Below are positions 11,172 to 20,683 of a DNA stretch of 64,000 nt, piece after piece. The position numbers and the translations under genes are program-made. Every line of letters begins with the position of its first letter. The stretch's first letter is position 1. Below the pieces are notes generated by a model. That model was not told where the DNA came from, did not search any database, and saw only the letters and a list, made by a program, of their open reading frames with translations. This stretch comes from Oikopleura dioica (Eukaryota; Chordata; Appendicularia; Copelata; Oikopleuridae): positions 5,399,001 to 5,463,000 of the forward strand of contig OU015567.1 of the NCBI GenBank assembly GCA_907165135.1. The letters are read 5' to 3'.

Positions 11172-11179
11172 TATAAAAG
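11172..11179 (+). promoter_or_regulatory. TATA box of the secreted protein gene at 11239
   Basis: TATAAAAG lies 60 bp upstream of the ATG, immediately outside the fold-back element, so the element stopped just short of this promoter. Confidence 0.55.
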
Positions 11180-11238
11180 AACACCAAATTCTGAAGAGCC
11201 GTATACAGTCACTGTATTATAGTGAAAAAAATTCCACA

Positions 11239-11499
11239 ATGTTCTTTGAGAGAATTTTTCTTCTTCTTGCTCAAACGACAACCGCATGGAAATTTTACGA
11301 TGATACTATTCCACAAGATTTTGGCGAGTATGGATTGAACAACGATTACGAGACGGATATCAAAATGACTAAAGGACTATCAAAATTAAGCTTCGTAATC
11401 CCAAAATTATCAAAAAAATTATCCCAAAAAGCAAAAAACCAACGACAGGACATTCAAGCTCTGTTCGATCTTCTCGACTCGTCAAAGAAATTTCTTTGA
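11239..11499 (+). CDS. Small secreted protein, paralog of the gene at 9041
   Basis: A single uninterrupted frame of 86 codons. The signal peptide is MFFERIFLLLAQTTTA, with the mature chain beginning WKFYDDTIPQDFGEYG, followed by YETD and a Lys-rich, helix-prone C-terminus ending SSKKFL. It has no cysteines. The resemblance to the 9041 product (W, IP, Y-x-TD spacing and size) makes them a tandem pair now separated by the fold-back element. The function is unknown; a secreted peptide or matrix component is possible. Confidence 0.6.
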   Translation: MFFERIFLLLAQTTTAWKFYDDTIPQDFGEYGLNNDYETDIKMTKGLSKLSFVIPKLSKKLSQKAKNQRQDIQALFDLLDSSKKFL

Positions 11500-11659
11500 A
11501 AAAAATCTTGAGAAAAATCATCATCCTTTCATTTCAATAAAAAAATCATAAAGAGAAAACTGACCTAGATTTTTCTCACTAGACTCACTTCCGGTTATCT
11601 GAATTAAAAATCACGCTTTAGCACAAATATTAGAGAAAAAAATCGAGAAACAAGAAAAA

Positions 11660-12598
11660 ATGGAGGTGATTGGAGCCGGTTTAGGGAGAACTGGGACATC
11701 AAGCATTCAGCTGGCGTTAGAAAAACTTGGACTTGGGTAAGTTTGACCGAGTTTTTATTTCGCCTTCTTTTAATTTTCCTATCAGCCCATGTTATCACAT
11801 GAACCAGAACTTTGCGCACAACCACGGCGAGCTCTGGAATCAAGTCGAAGAAGCAAAAACAATTGAGCTGCGAGAAGCTGCGTTGCGAAAAATCTTCGAC
11901 GAAAAAGGCTACCGATCATCTGCGGACTACCCCGCTTGCTCTTTCTTTGAAGATCTTCTGCGAATGAACCCAAAAGCCAAGGTCCTTCTTTCCGTCCGAG
12001 ACAAGCCGGAGGACTGGTACAAGTCAGTTCACTCGACGATTTTTGTCCGACAAACCGGGGGAGATGTCCCGCTTCATCAGAAAATCTTTCCTTTTGGGCT
12101 TCATGAATGGGTGTTGAAACCGATTCCATGGCTTCCAGACGCGGTAAGATCGATTTTTGAGTCAAATTGCTCATATTTTTAGTCATAAACTTGGTAAAAT
12201 AATTATGCGAATGTTTCTCGGAAAACCTCATGACTTTTCGCAAAAAGGCCTCGAAAACGCCTACACAGAATGGAATGATCACGTGATCGCGAAAATTCCG
12301 CAAGACCAACTTTTAGGTACACTACCTGTTTCCCTCAAATCTCTTCTATTCCTTAGTTTTCAATGTTAAACAAGGCTGGGAACCACTCTGTCGCTTCCTG
12401 AACAAGCCAATTCCAAATGAACCATTTCCGAATACGAACAAGAAATCAGACGTTGATGACGAATCTGTCACGAAGGAAATTATCACCCTCGGATCTGTTG
12501 TTGTTTTCTACGGGGGACTTGCTTTCCTCGGATATCTCTCATACAAGCATGATTTTAAAGGGTCTCTGACTCGAGGTCTTGGTCTGTTAAATACATAA
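11660..12598 (+). CDS. Sulfotransferase-family protein with C-terminal membrane segment, copy A
   Basis: Sulfotransfer_4-type enzyme expected to transfer sulfate from PAPS. Exons by eye: 11660-11740, 11790 to about 12144, 12181-12316 and about 12360-12598, with introns of about 40-50 nt. The 5'-phosphosulfate loop is GAGLGRTGTSS and the 3'-phosphate motif is LLSVRDKPEDWYKSV. The C-terminal segment IITLGSVVVFYGGLAFLGY is a probable membrane anchor. The first ATG gives MEVIGAG. Relative to copy B at 44562, 5 nt are missing just after the third acceptor (TCATAAAC here against TCATCTGATAAAC). With the canonical GT donor this produces an immediate stop, so copy A may be damaged or use a shifted donor. 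It is followed by a kelch gene in convergent orientation, the same arrangement as copy B. Confidence 0.75.
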
Positions 12599-12789
12599 AC
12601 TTTTCTCAAAATTCCCATTTTTTTTATTGCTGCCGGAATCTGAATCCTCGCCTGAAAAAAATGATCCTTTCCTTCAAGAATTCAATTTCATAAAAAATAG
12701 ATTAAAAAAACAAATTTCGTAAATATTATTTTTTCAGTTCTTTTTATTAAAAACATGCACGCAAGAAACAGATGTAAGCGAGTAGATAT

Positions 12790-13155
12790 TTAAGTGCAAA
12801 ATCCAGCGGAGACGTGAAATAAGACAGGTACTGGTTCGCCACCGCTATGATTCCCAATTATTTCGGAGCTTTGTATTTGGTCTCCGTTAATGTCGATTCT
12901 TTCAAGAGGGTTATTTAAGTCTCCATAACCCGAAAACAGGAAAATCGAATCGTTGATTTGAAGAGACGAATACGATTGAATAGCCTCAAAACAAATTAAA
13001 AAGCGAATAAATAAAAGCGAATGAAAAGTTCAACGAACTCATCGATCGATCAAGTGATGAAAAATAAACTTACGCCTTTCAAAGTTCCCGTTCGGGACCA
13101 GAAGTCGTTTGAAAGAAGCCAGACATGATCTAAATAAGTTCTTCCATTTCCAGTG
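12790..13155 (-). pseudogene. Gla-kelch gene 3, 3' half, severed by the Polinton
   Basis: The last two exons of a kelch gene: a blade reading NGRTYLDHVWLLSNDFW and the terminal exon ending SAGFCT with TAA at 12790. The upstream exon stops exactly at the target duplication CCAGTG (13150-13155). Its other half resumes at 43031. Across one copy of the target site the two halves read as one continuous exon, as in kelch genes 1, 2 and 4. Without its promoter this half is presumably not expressed, unless transcripts read out of the element. Confidence 0.9.
13150..13155. other. Polinton target-site duplication, left copy
   Basis: CCAGTG directly precedes the left terminus and is repeated at 43031-43036 after the right terminus. 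Six-base duplications are the rule for Polinton/Maverick integrases. Confidence 0.93.
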
Positions 13156-13204
13156 AGTAGTTAGAATTTAGTGCCGGGGTCCGAGCAACATGGATCCTTT
13201 TGTC
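13156..13204 (+). repeat. Polinton left terminal inverted repeat (49 bp)
   Basis: Identical over 49 bp to the complement of 42982-43030. It starts AG, as expected for Polintons. The repeat is short for the class, where several hundred bp is common. Just inside lies a GC-rich stretch (13205-13290) with GGGCGCCCCGCGCTCG that has no counterpart at the right end. Confidence 0.95.
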
Positions 13205-13370
13205 TTTAGGGTGGCCCCGCTTGAGCCTCCGGGCGCCCCGCGCTCGATATTCCGGCCATTGTTTGCGTTCACACCCTATGTTTGGGCGCTCTTATTTCAA
13301 TATCCTGATGCATATTTTTTTTATATATTAATGCATAAAACAGACACAACATAATTTTTTGTATAAAACT

Positions 13371-13856
13371 TTATTCATGGAAAGTGACAGTTTTTGGGTC
13401 GTCCCAGAGATCCGCGGCAAAGAGTTGTCCGATTTCACTCTCGGAAGTAATGACCATATCAGGGAGATAAGCATCAGAATGGAACAGTACTCGAAGATTT
13501 TTCAGAACTTTGATCCGATCTTTGCAGACATTTGAGTCACAGTTATGTTCGAAAATTCGCGCGGGCATAGCAACCTTCAGGAATTTTTTATTTTTGTAAA
13601 GTCGGAATCGTTCTTTCGTGCCTTCATCCAGTCTTTCTATTTTGTCAGAGCGTTCGACTGTCACATATATCGGACGGCGGAAGTCAAGTGGCGCTGAGAA
13701 AAGAACACAGAAACCAGATCTTTGTTTGAAAGAGAAGTATCCTTTTCTGAAAAACTCGCTTCTAATCAGTTGGACGAGAAGATGGCTTCGATAACAATTT
13801 GGGTTCTTCGTGCATTTGGTGATAAAAAAATTATATGGGAAAATCTCTCTTTTCAT
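13371..13856 (-). CDS. Polinton protein with two copies of a C-x4-C domain
   Basis: An intact single frame of 161 codons, first gene inside the left end. It contains two copies of a repeated domain. Copy one begins FFITKCTKNPNCYRSHLLV and ends around RRPIYVTVERSDKIERLDEGT. Copy two begins IFEHNCDSNVCKDRIKVL and ends around DPKTVTFHE. Each copy has Cys-x4-Cys, an amphipathic Leu/Arg helix, and later an acidic-hydrophobic segment ending near a basic beta-like stretch. The same domain occurs twice in the divergently transcribed gene at 14121. I do not recognise the fold. Metal binding by two cysteines plus a His or Asn is possible but unproven. It could be a DNA-binding or virion protein. Confidence 0.7.
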   Translation of the reverse strand: MKREIFPYNFFITKCTKNPNCYRSHLLVQLIRSEFFRKGYFSFKQRSGFCVLFSAPLDFRRPIYVTVERSDKIERLDEGTKERFRLYKNKKFLKVAMPARIFEHNCDSNVCKDRIKVLKNLRVLFHSDAYLPDMVITSESEIGQLFAADLWDDPKTVTFHE

Positions 13857-14120
13857 TTCCTTCTTTTTGAATAATTGAAACCAATATTCTTTTCAACGGT
13901 ATACTTCCCTCGAATATTTCAATAAACCTTTGTCACCACCTAGACCCATTGTTTCTTAGTTTTCGGCGATTCCGGCGATTCCGGCCGATTTTTACGTTCC
14001 AAGGACAATGCTCTTACAAATCAAATCAACCATTAAGAAAACTGGAAATATAAGGACCCAGGGAAAGGCTTTCACTTTAAGTTGCCTCAATCGATTTCGG
14101 ATTTTCTTTTTTGAGAAAAA

Positions 14121-14871
14121 ATGAGAGATATACTAGTAGATATGGGAGAGTACTCATATTATAAGGAGCCCTTTCATCCTGACGAACCTGGTCTTCATAT
14201 CACAAAAAATGGGGATGAAACGTTTACCGTTATTCAAGCAAATTTGAAAATCGAATGCCAGCAATCGATCTGTAAACAACGAATTTTATTTCTGAGAAGA
14301 ATTTTATTTGATTTCACTAACAATCGTCAAACTTATGCAATCACCGAAAGTAAGGATTTGGCAGCTGTCTTCAAATTACGTGATAATCAACGCAGCAGAT
14401 ATTACATGACACGTCAAATGGGATATGATTTCCTTGTTGAAGAATTAAAAGAAGAGAATCCAATTCCTTTTGAAGTCAATCCGGAGTATCCCGATAACAG
14501 TAAGTAAAAATCTTTCATATCTTTTTATTTAATAAAATGAAGTTCCGAGATATTACACGATGGCTTCAGCAATGATTTTCAATCACACCTGCAGTAAAGC
14601 AAAATGTCAGCATTTTGTTTTACTATTGCGAAAATTGCGGCATGAACTGAATAACTCCCCGTCAATTCTTCTTCGCGACATAAAAGACGTGACTGAATTT
14701 TTTGACGTAGCTGTGGGGCTTAAAGCTCGCAGTAGAGTCCGAATTTATGTCCCAGAAAAACTGGCTCTCAACTGGATTGATGAAGCTACAGAACACGACT
14801 TCCTTCTCCAAGACTCTATTCGAAGTGATCTGATTCCTGATAGTAATAAATTTTTCTTCTTCAAAAAATAA
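14121..14871 (+). CDS. Polinton protein with two copies of the C-x4-C domain
   Basis: Two exons, 14121-14499 and 14543-14871, joined by a 43-nt GT-AG intron that keeps frame (PDN then IPRYYT). Exon 1 holds one domain copy (LKIECQQSICKQRILFLRR ... AITESKDLAAVFKL ... RSRYYMTRQMGYDFL). Exon 2 holds another (MIFNHTCSKAKCQHFVLLL ... DIKDVTEFFDVAVGL ... RVRIYVPEKLALNWIDEAT). This is the same domain seen twice in the divergent gene at 13371-13856, so the pair arose by duplication and inversion, with one domain roughly per exon. An internal ATG near 14560 could instead start a separate protein from exon 2. No known family is recognised. Confidence 0.7.
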
Positions 14872-15298
14872 CATCTATTTTTAGTTGAGCATCTCGCTCT
14901 CAACTCTACATAAGCGATAACGGAACTGTCATGAATCAATAATTCTGCGCCCGAAAAAGATTTGTTTATTCTGTTTCTACATCTCATCATTCTGATTCTT
15001 TCTGGACAAATAAAATGTTTTGACTGGACATGAGAAGCGTGATTTTTGCAGGTTCACGCGCCTTAGGAAATGTTTTTTTTTGGTGTCACCCGCAGCGACC
15101 TAGATACCCTGGAACTCCAAATTTACCTAGGAATATAGTTAATTAGGTCACGGATTTTGTGTATTCACGGCAAAAATAGCGTCAGGAAACAGCGCCAGCA
15201 AATTTTGATATAAAAACCCGATAGCATCCGTCAAAATCAAAAACGAAAAATCACCACAAACAAAAACTTCTTTTTTTTTGTGTAACCCAAAGAAAAAA
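14872..15298. other. Intergenic gap within the Polinton
   Basis: No gene is recognised. It contains the 3' end region of the C-x4-C gene and the leader of the next plus-strand gene. A run of T followed by GTGTAACCC lies just before the ATG at 15299. Confidence 0.4.
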
Positions 15299-15796
15299 AT
15301 GGACGTCGAAGCCAATGATCCTCCATCATACCGGGAAATTGAGGCGAAAGCTGTCGAGAAATTCAGAAGAGTCCAGAAATTCAAAAATTTCCCGATCATC
15401 GCCTTCAGAAAATTTCTCAGGCTCATCGCTACAATGTCCGTCGACAACTCATGGCTCTGGACCTACAATGGCTGGCTAGTCGTCTCGGCATCGAATGATG
15501 GTAAAGCACAACTTCTACGATTTGTCGGTGGAATGGAAAATCCGGACAGGTTCGAAGTGACAATTGGCAGCGAAGATGAAATCTACTTGGATGGAATGGA
15601 CGTTACTCCGCTTGCTGCCCTCGAAACCCAACATGACACGATCTTCGTCGTATCAAGCGAGGACTTCATTTTTCACTGCGACTGGGAGAGAACACCCAAC
15701 ATGAAAATTCAATTCGAATCCTGCGTAATCGCCGTCGAAATCGACGATGAGGGCGACCTGGCATTCAACCCGAAGCGCCTCTACTCTGGCAACTAA
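15299..15796 (+). CDS. Unrecognised Polinton protein with an N-terminal PPxY motif
   Basis: 165 codons without introns. The start ATG follows AAAGAAAAAA and gives MDVEANDPPSYREIEAKAVE. Residues 8-11 are PPSY, the class of short motif that recruits Nedd4-type WW-domain ligases and serves as a late (budding) motif in several enveloped viruses. A basic helix follows (KFRRVQKFKNFPIIAFRKFL), then a mixed domain with two tryptophans in NSWLWTYNGWLVVSAS and a highly acidic C-terminal part (SEDEIYLDGMD, EIDDEGDLAF). The motif may be chance. The acidic-basic layout could suit a scaffold or minor virion protein. No homologue is recognised. Confidence 0.55.
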   Translation: MDVEANDPPSYREIEAKAVEKFRRVQKFKNFPIIAFRKFLRLIATMSVDNSWLWTYNGWLVVSASNDGKAQLLRFVGGMENPDRFEVTIGSEDEIYLDGMDVTPLAALETQHDTIFVVSSEDFIFHCDWERTPNMKIQFESCVIAVEIDDEGDLAFNPKRLYSGN

Positions 15797-16569
15797 TCAG
15801 AAGAAAATGAACCAACAGGTGCGCGTTTTCTCTTTTTTCAATTTGCTTTCTTGCACAACACAGACGAATTTTTCAACTTCTATTCCACTCAAAACCTTTT
15901 TATCTTTAACATCTTCAGCTTATCTCGTTTTCGTCGCTCAGTTTTATTCTTTTTCACACATGCGTTAGCCCTTACCAAAAAAAAAAACAAAAAAAATTTT
16001 CTTCAGTACAAAAACAATCCGGATTTTCTGCTTCTATCGCTTATTTTGTTTGATAACTCAGTTTTCATCTGCTATTACACATACTCAATCTCATTCCAAG
16101 AAATAAAATAGAAAAAAAAGAAAAAAAAAACTCTGTGTTTTTAATCCTTTGATGCAAAGCAAAATTTGAATATTTCGAGTGAAAAATATTTTAATCAGAA
16201 ATTTTCATATCCTGAGAATGAACTATCCTTGGAAATTAGTTTTCTTGAAAACTTCTTGTGTTGAGAATTCACCGCTTTGAAAATATGCGTTCAAAGAAAA
16301 CGTGCTTTGTATGAAAACGTGCTTTGTTAGAAAACGCGCGCCTCGAAAAATACTCGCTCTCATTCATGCTCGCTGCGGGCTCGAAAAGAAAAGAGCGCGG
16401 CGGAAGTGCGCGCGCGCACGAACAATGGTATGAAATAAAAATGTCGCTATAAAAGACCGATCCATATTTTCCTTTGTTAGAAGTTCGAAAATATTATTGT
16501 GTCGGAGTATATAAGCGCTGTCGATTTTGAAAAAGTATCCCATTCCAAAAAATTTGACAAGTTGAAAAT
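15797..16569. other. Non-coding gap with promoter of the gene at 16570
   Basis: AT-rich with poly-A/T tracts near 15975-16000 and 16110-16130. From 16280 it becomes more GC-rich, with repeated AAAACGTGCTTTG (16298-16328) and a CGCGCGCGC stretch. Two TATA-like sites precede the next gene. Frames here lack any recognisable feature. Confidence 0.5.
16508..16515 (+). promoter_or_regulatory. TATA box of the gene at 16570
   Basis: TATATAAG lies 55 bp upstream of the ATG. A second candidate, TATAAAAG, lies at 16448-16455. Discrete TATA boxes suggest host RNA polymerase II transcribes the element's genes. Confidence 0.45.
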
Positions 16570-17184
16570 ATGATGCCCTTGAGAGACAACCTTTACTTCC
16601 GTCGCCTCGCTGTTCATTTTGCTGGCCTTAGCAAAGAGGAAATGACAGGCGCTGAAGAAAAAGCGATTCGTAACATAAAAAATGCGGTTGCTTCTAACAT
16701 GGTCGTCTCAGAGGAAGCTACGGAAGAGGTGCTTTTACCCGATGAGAAATGGGCAGCTGATCTTGCGCAGGAGCTTCTCGCTGAACACATCTCCGGTCTA
16801 ATTGACGATGCTCAACTTGTAACGAAACTTTTTTTGGAGTATCGCAGACGTCTCGACACTAGACGAGACAGTAAATTTACTGTCTTAATGGGCTTCTACG
16901 ATTATAATTATGTTGTTTCTGTTGGTTATATGATTATTGGATCAGTGAGTCATGGCGACTCAGCTCAAGTGAATTCATTTATCGTCACCCTGAAGCGTGC
17001 TCTTCTTGGCGAGCTCGATCGCTACCTACAGGAGCTTGCAGACAAAATTCATGGTGAGCAAAAATACCGTCTATAATATCAACCCTATATTTTAGAGCAC
17101 TTTCTTGGTCAACGACTCCCCATTCGACGTGGGCTCGCATACACAACTCCCTGGATGCGCAAACGATTCGATATCCAACACTGA
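16570..17184 (+). CDS. Unrecognised Polinton protein
   Basis: Two exons, 16570 to about 17053 and about 17095 to 17184, joined across a GT-AG intron of about 41 nt (after KIHG/E, continuing HFLGQRLPIRRGLAYTTPWM). The product is about 190 residues, alpha-rich. It opens MMPLRDNLYFRRLAVHFAGL, has a Glu/Ala-rich middle and a hydrophobic stretch (YDYNYVVSVGYMIIGSVS), and ends with a basic tail RKRFDIQH. It is transcribed convergently with the ATPase. It does not match the core Polinton proteins I know and could be a lineage-specific structural protein. Confidence 0.6.
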
Positions 17185-17343
17185 TTTCAAACAGAAATTT
17201 CCTCTCATTCACTTTCCTTAGATCTAGATTCCACTCAAATTATATCATGCTCTCATTTTTTTCTCTCTCTCAAATTTTTAGTCATATCTTTACTGTTTAG
17301 GGAAAATAAAGTATTCAAAAACAAAGTATGAAGAATTTATCTT

Positions 17344-18030
17344 TTATTCCGTGTAGCATATTGGAAAATTCGGTGGATCAATATTTGAAAACTCTCGGTT
17401 TATGCCAGTAATGCATCTGAGATCGTCATCTTCGCAATGAAGTGAAGCATTTAAAATTGCGTAGCTGTGTTTGTCATCATTTGTTCGAGTGAAATCTTTC
17501 ATGCACTGCTCGTATCGTTTTTTCATGCCGAGTTGCTTCGCAAGTCGTTTGTTTTGCTCACGATCTCCGTAATTTTTAAAAAGAATGAATATTTCTGTAT
17601 TATTACGAATAGTTTTTGCGTGTTTTCCTTTTTCATAAACATTTTGAGTAATCAGGATTAATGAAAATTTCTTATTACGACGGTAGACCTTAAAAGCGTT
17701 AGCCACCGCCTCTGATTCGATCGCTTCGCTAAACTGATCGTCAATTACGACGAGAGATCGCTTTGGGATGTTCAGAAAATCCTTTGTTGTTGGTAGTCCT
17801 TCTTGAATATACACGCGAACCGAGTCAGGTATATTTTTGTCCCAATCCAAGTTGCAGTTTCCAATAGCTCCATAGTAAAAAACATGTCGAATACGTTTTG
17901 AAAAATGATTGTTTTTGATAAGTTTCTCCGTCATAAATGTTTTTCCGGTTCCGGTACTGCCAGCAATCATTATTGATGCTGGATGATGGAATTTGGTTCC
18001 CTTAATGATTCGACCTTGGATAGTTCGCAT
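17344..18030 (-). CDS. FtsK/HerA-type genome-packaging ATPase
   Basis: 228 codons without introns. Walker A is GSTGTGKT at residues 24-31, Walker B is SLVVIDDQF at about 91-99, and a downstream SLILITQN strand with polar sensor lies near 125-132. These are typical of the A32-like packaging ATPases of Polintons and related viruses. In the family this motor pumps DNA into the capsid. The start ATG gives MRTIQGRIIKG. The 5' end overlaps the small frame at 17970-18317 by about 60 nt on the same strand. The length fits the Polinton family. No lesion is seen. Confidence 0.9.
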   Translation of the reverse strand: MRTIQGRIIKGTKFHHPASIMIAGSTGTGKTFMTEKLIKNNHFSKRIRHVFYYGAIGNCNLDWDKNIPDSVRVYIQEGLPTTKDFLNIPKRSLVVIDDQFSEAIESEAVANAFKVYRRNKKFSLILITQNVYEKGKHAKTIRNNTEIFILFKNYGDREQNKRLAKQLGMKKRYEQCMKDFTRTNDDKHSYAILNASLHCEDDDLRCITGINREFSNIDPPNFPICYTE

Positions 18031-18317
18031 TTTTCAATTGATATCGCTATCAAATTCTCTGTTTTGCCTGGCTTGATATTGAAACCTCTTTTCTCTTCAA
18101 CTCTGCAAATCTTTACGGCGATATAAGGCCAAGTCGCTAGCCAGTTGTAATCTTCAGGATTTTTCGGTGTAAATTTGATCGATTGCTTTGTCAGAATTTT
18201 TGCTTTCTCGGATAGATGTGGGGATTCCTCTGTCACCTTTATGACCTTGGCTTCAATAAAAAACGTTTGAGTATTTTGATAAAAAGCGGCAGAATCTGTC
18301 GCGCCTAAAAACTCCAT
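17970..18317 (-). CDS. Small protein overlapping the 5' end of the ATPase gene
   Basis: 115 codons, ATG at 18317, stop inside the ATPase start region. It is predicted to be a small beta-rich domain with a basic, polar composition (KVIKVTEESPHL, YNWLATWPYIAVKICRVEEKRG). No family is recognised. The overlap with the ATPase on the same strand is typical of compact viral gene pairs and would need dicistronic translation, alternative splicing or separate starts. It is divergent from the integrase at 18436, so the 18318-18435 gap probably holds a bidirectional promoter. Confidence 0.5.
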   Translation of the reverse strand: MEFLGATDSAAFYQNTQTFFIEAKVIKVTEESPHLSEKAKILTKQSIKFTPKNPEDYNWLATWPYIAVKICRVEEKRGFNIKPGKTENLIAISIEKCELSKVESLREPNSIIQHQ

Positions 18318-18435
18318 TGTTTAAATGAGTCAGAATATATTTTCAGAATAATTAAAAGCCGCTTGGCGGCGCGCCTGATCTTTTCATAAAAATGAAGCCT
18401 GGAGAATAAATAGAATTATAAATTGATATTGAGAA

Positions 18436-19847
18436 ATGGGTCGAAAAATAATTTTCGATCTAGCTGACATAAAGCGACACTGTGTTTCTTCAACCAAGTT
18501 AGGATCGACATTTGTCGGTAATCTCAAAGAGAAAATTCTTCTGAATGAAACTAAGAAGCCAGCAGGAAAACTTGAAGAATCTCTCTCTGAGGACAAGAAA
18601 TCAAATCAAAAACGGAAAAGCAGCACCAAATCAAACTCAAAAAAGAAGAAAAGAAAGATTTCCATTAGTTCAGAAAGCTCTGCCTCAGAATCAGAAGCGG
18701 AATCAAAGGAATGTCCAAAGATCAGCACCGGAGAAAGAGAGACAGACGAAATCAACCGAAAAGACGACGGAGAAGAGTCAGCAGGAAGCTCAACCGAAGG
18801 TTCCTCAGCCGAATCAAGCGACTCAGACACGTCAAGTGGAAACGAGTGCTAAAGATCTTTTTACGAATTTTAAATATCCTTCTGCTTATTCTGGGGATAT
18901 ACAAAAATTCCTTCTCGAAAACGAAGCTATTTCTCGACATCGTAAAAGAGTTAAAAAATTTCCTCGCCGACGTACACGCGTGAATGGCCCCTTCACTGCA
19001 ATTCAAGTCGACACTATTTTCGGGCTTTAAACGGAATAAAAAATATGAATCAATTATCCTTGTCTTCTTTTAAGCCCTGCAAAAGGTTCATGCTCCGATA
19101 TTCAAAGAAAAATAGTGGATATAAATATATTTTGACAGTTATTGACTGTTTTTCACGCAAAAACTGGGTTGCTCCGTTAAAAACAAAAGAAGGGGATGAA
19201 ACAGCAGCGGCGCTTGATGAAATAATAACTTCTATGCCAGAAAAACCACGGACAATCGCGACAGATATAGGAACAGAACTTATTAACAAAGCTGTGAGAA
19301 GAATCGTTGTTGATAAATATGGAATGGTCGAGTTTCGGCTCGCTGGGCTCAAAGGGGCCATTATTGAAAGATTCAAGTATACTTAAACCCCTAAAACGCA
19401 AACGCTAATTTTTTTTCAAGCCAATCGCTTGGTGCAAGAATTCAACGGTTTTTTATGGAAAATAATACCGAGCGCTGGGTGGACAATCTTCAAGACTTTT
19501 CAAATGCGCTTAATAAGACAGTTAATCGAACGACTGGGATGCGGCCTGATGATATTAATTCTGACAACTGGCATGAAATCTATGAAAAGCTGTATAATTC
19601 AAAGCCATACTCTCTAGCAATTTGTAAATTTGCTGAAGGTGATCAAGTGCGTATTCCTCTAGAAATATCAAAGGCAAAGGAAACATTTCGAAAAGGAATC
19701 CACGCGAGATGGTCAAAAGAAATATACACGATTTCGAGAGTGTACCGCTCTGGGCCCGTTTGCTATTTTAAGTTGAAGAGAGATTCTACTGTTCAAAAAG
19801 ATATTTTTTATGAGAAAGAGCTGAACTTAGTCGCGAGGAAAAGATAA
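18436..19847 (+). CDS. Retrovirus-type (DDE) Polinton integrase
   Basis: Catalyses insertion and creates the 6-bp duplication. I read four exons: 18436-18799, 18837-19023, 19086-19376 and 19421-19847. Introns are GT-AG (37 nt), GC-AG (62 nt) and GT-AG (44 nt), all restoring frame. The N-terminal region is Lys/Ser/Glu-rich and disordered with nuclear-localisation-like KKKKRK. The pre-catalytic part FPRRRTRVNGPF resembles other Polintons. The core reads IQVDTI (first Asp), SGYKYILTVIDCFSRKNW, ATDIGTEL (second Asp) and KGAIIERF (Glu). The C-terminus has an SH3/chromo-like part (GDQVRIP ... RWSKEIYTISRV). Without splicing the core is split over three frames. The GC donor is the least certain junction. 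Confidence 0.88.
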
Positions 19848-19878
19848 AAATATCCGTTTTTCATTTTTTCTTTTAGAT

Positions 19879-20305
19879 ATGTATTCGCAATCACTTTTCT
19901 TGTCCACGACCTCAGAGTACTATCTCGGGGCTTACTATAAAAATGATGAAATGGTTCTCCGTTGGAGTTTACCCCAGCCGGTTAATGGAAAATATGTTTC
20001 TCTCGCTAACTACGCGGTTCGTAGCAATATAACTGAACGACCGATCAGAGTTTGCTGTAATCTTATTCACGACAATTGGAAAAACCCCGATGGGTGTCTT
20101 GGGGACATTTATCATGGCCACGGGCTATATTCAGACGACAGATGGCAAATGGAAGCGAGAGAATTCCGCATCATTGAGCTTAAGTAGATATTTTCGATTT
20201 TTCCATATGAAGATTTTTGTTTCTAGGTTTTCGGAAGACGTTATGTACGCAAGCCTAACATTAAAAATCTATGATAATAAAGAGCGCGACTCGACATGGG
20301 AATAA
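19879..20305 (+). CDS. Penton-like minor capsid protein (single jelly-roll)
   Basis: Two exons, 19879-20183 and 20227-20305, joined by a 43-nt GT-AG intron (ELK then FSEDVMYASL). The product is about 127 residues and beta-strand-rich: MVLRWSLPQPVNGKYVSLANYAV, RPIRVCCNLIHD, FRIIEL, YASLTLKIYD. Size, strand pattern and position between integrase and protease/MCP match the minor capsid (penton) protein of Polintons. In the known family it forms the pentameric vertices of the icosahedral shell. It starts only 31 nt after the integrase stop. The assignment rests on pattern and context more than on a sharp motif. Confidence 0.7.
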
Positions 20306-20505
20306 CAAAGGCGCGTTAAAAATCGACTTCCCCCGAATCAGAACAATGAAACACCTGCAACGGAAGTCGTCTTTTTAAACAATAGCTGTTTCTCTTTTGT
20401 TCTCGGAATCAGGATCAAGCGTGATCAATTCTTTTATAACTCATTCTTAGTCATTATTATATGTCACAGTTAAATTATAATTATCTTTCGTATTAGACTG
20501 AAAAT

Positions 20506-20658
20506 ATGAGACGCAGAGGTATTTGCAAAAATAAATTAAGATTTGTTCCGAAACGACTCCGTGGAAAAGGAAAAAGAAAATCAACTGGTAAAAAAAAGAA
20601 GAGTAAAAATGGAAGCAGGAAGAAACGAGATAACAAAAATTCAAAGAAACGAACTTAA
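20506..20658 (+). CDS. Very basic 50-residue protein, candidate core protein or alternative 5' exon of the protease
   Basis: MRRRGICKNKLRFVPKRL followed by an almost pure Lys/Arg/Ser/Gly tail to TAA at 20658. It has more than 20 basic residues and no acidic ones until near the end, similar in character to adenoviral core peptides. A GT donor at 20588 and an acceptor at 20683 define a 96-nt intron. Removing it joins the first 27 codons in frame to the protease, whose exon otherwise lacks an in-frame ATG. So one transcript could give the basic peptide (intron retained) or a protease with a basic leader (spliced). No homology is claimed. Confidence 0.5.
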   Translation: MRRRGICKNKLRFVPKRLRGKGKRKSTGKKKKSKNGSRKKRDNKNSKKRT

Positions 20659-20683
20659 AGACTGATATCCTTGTTTTGTGCAG

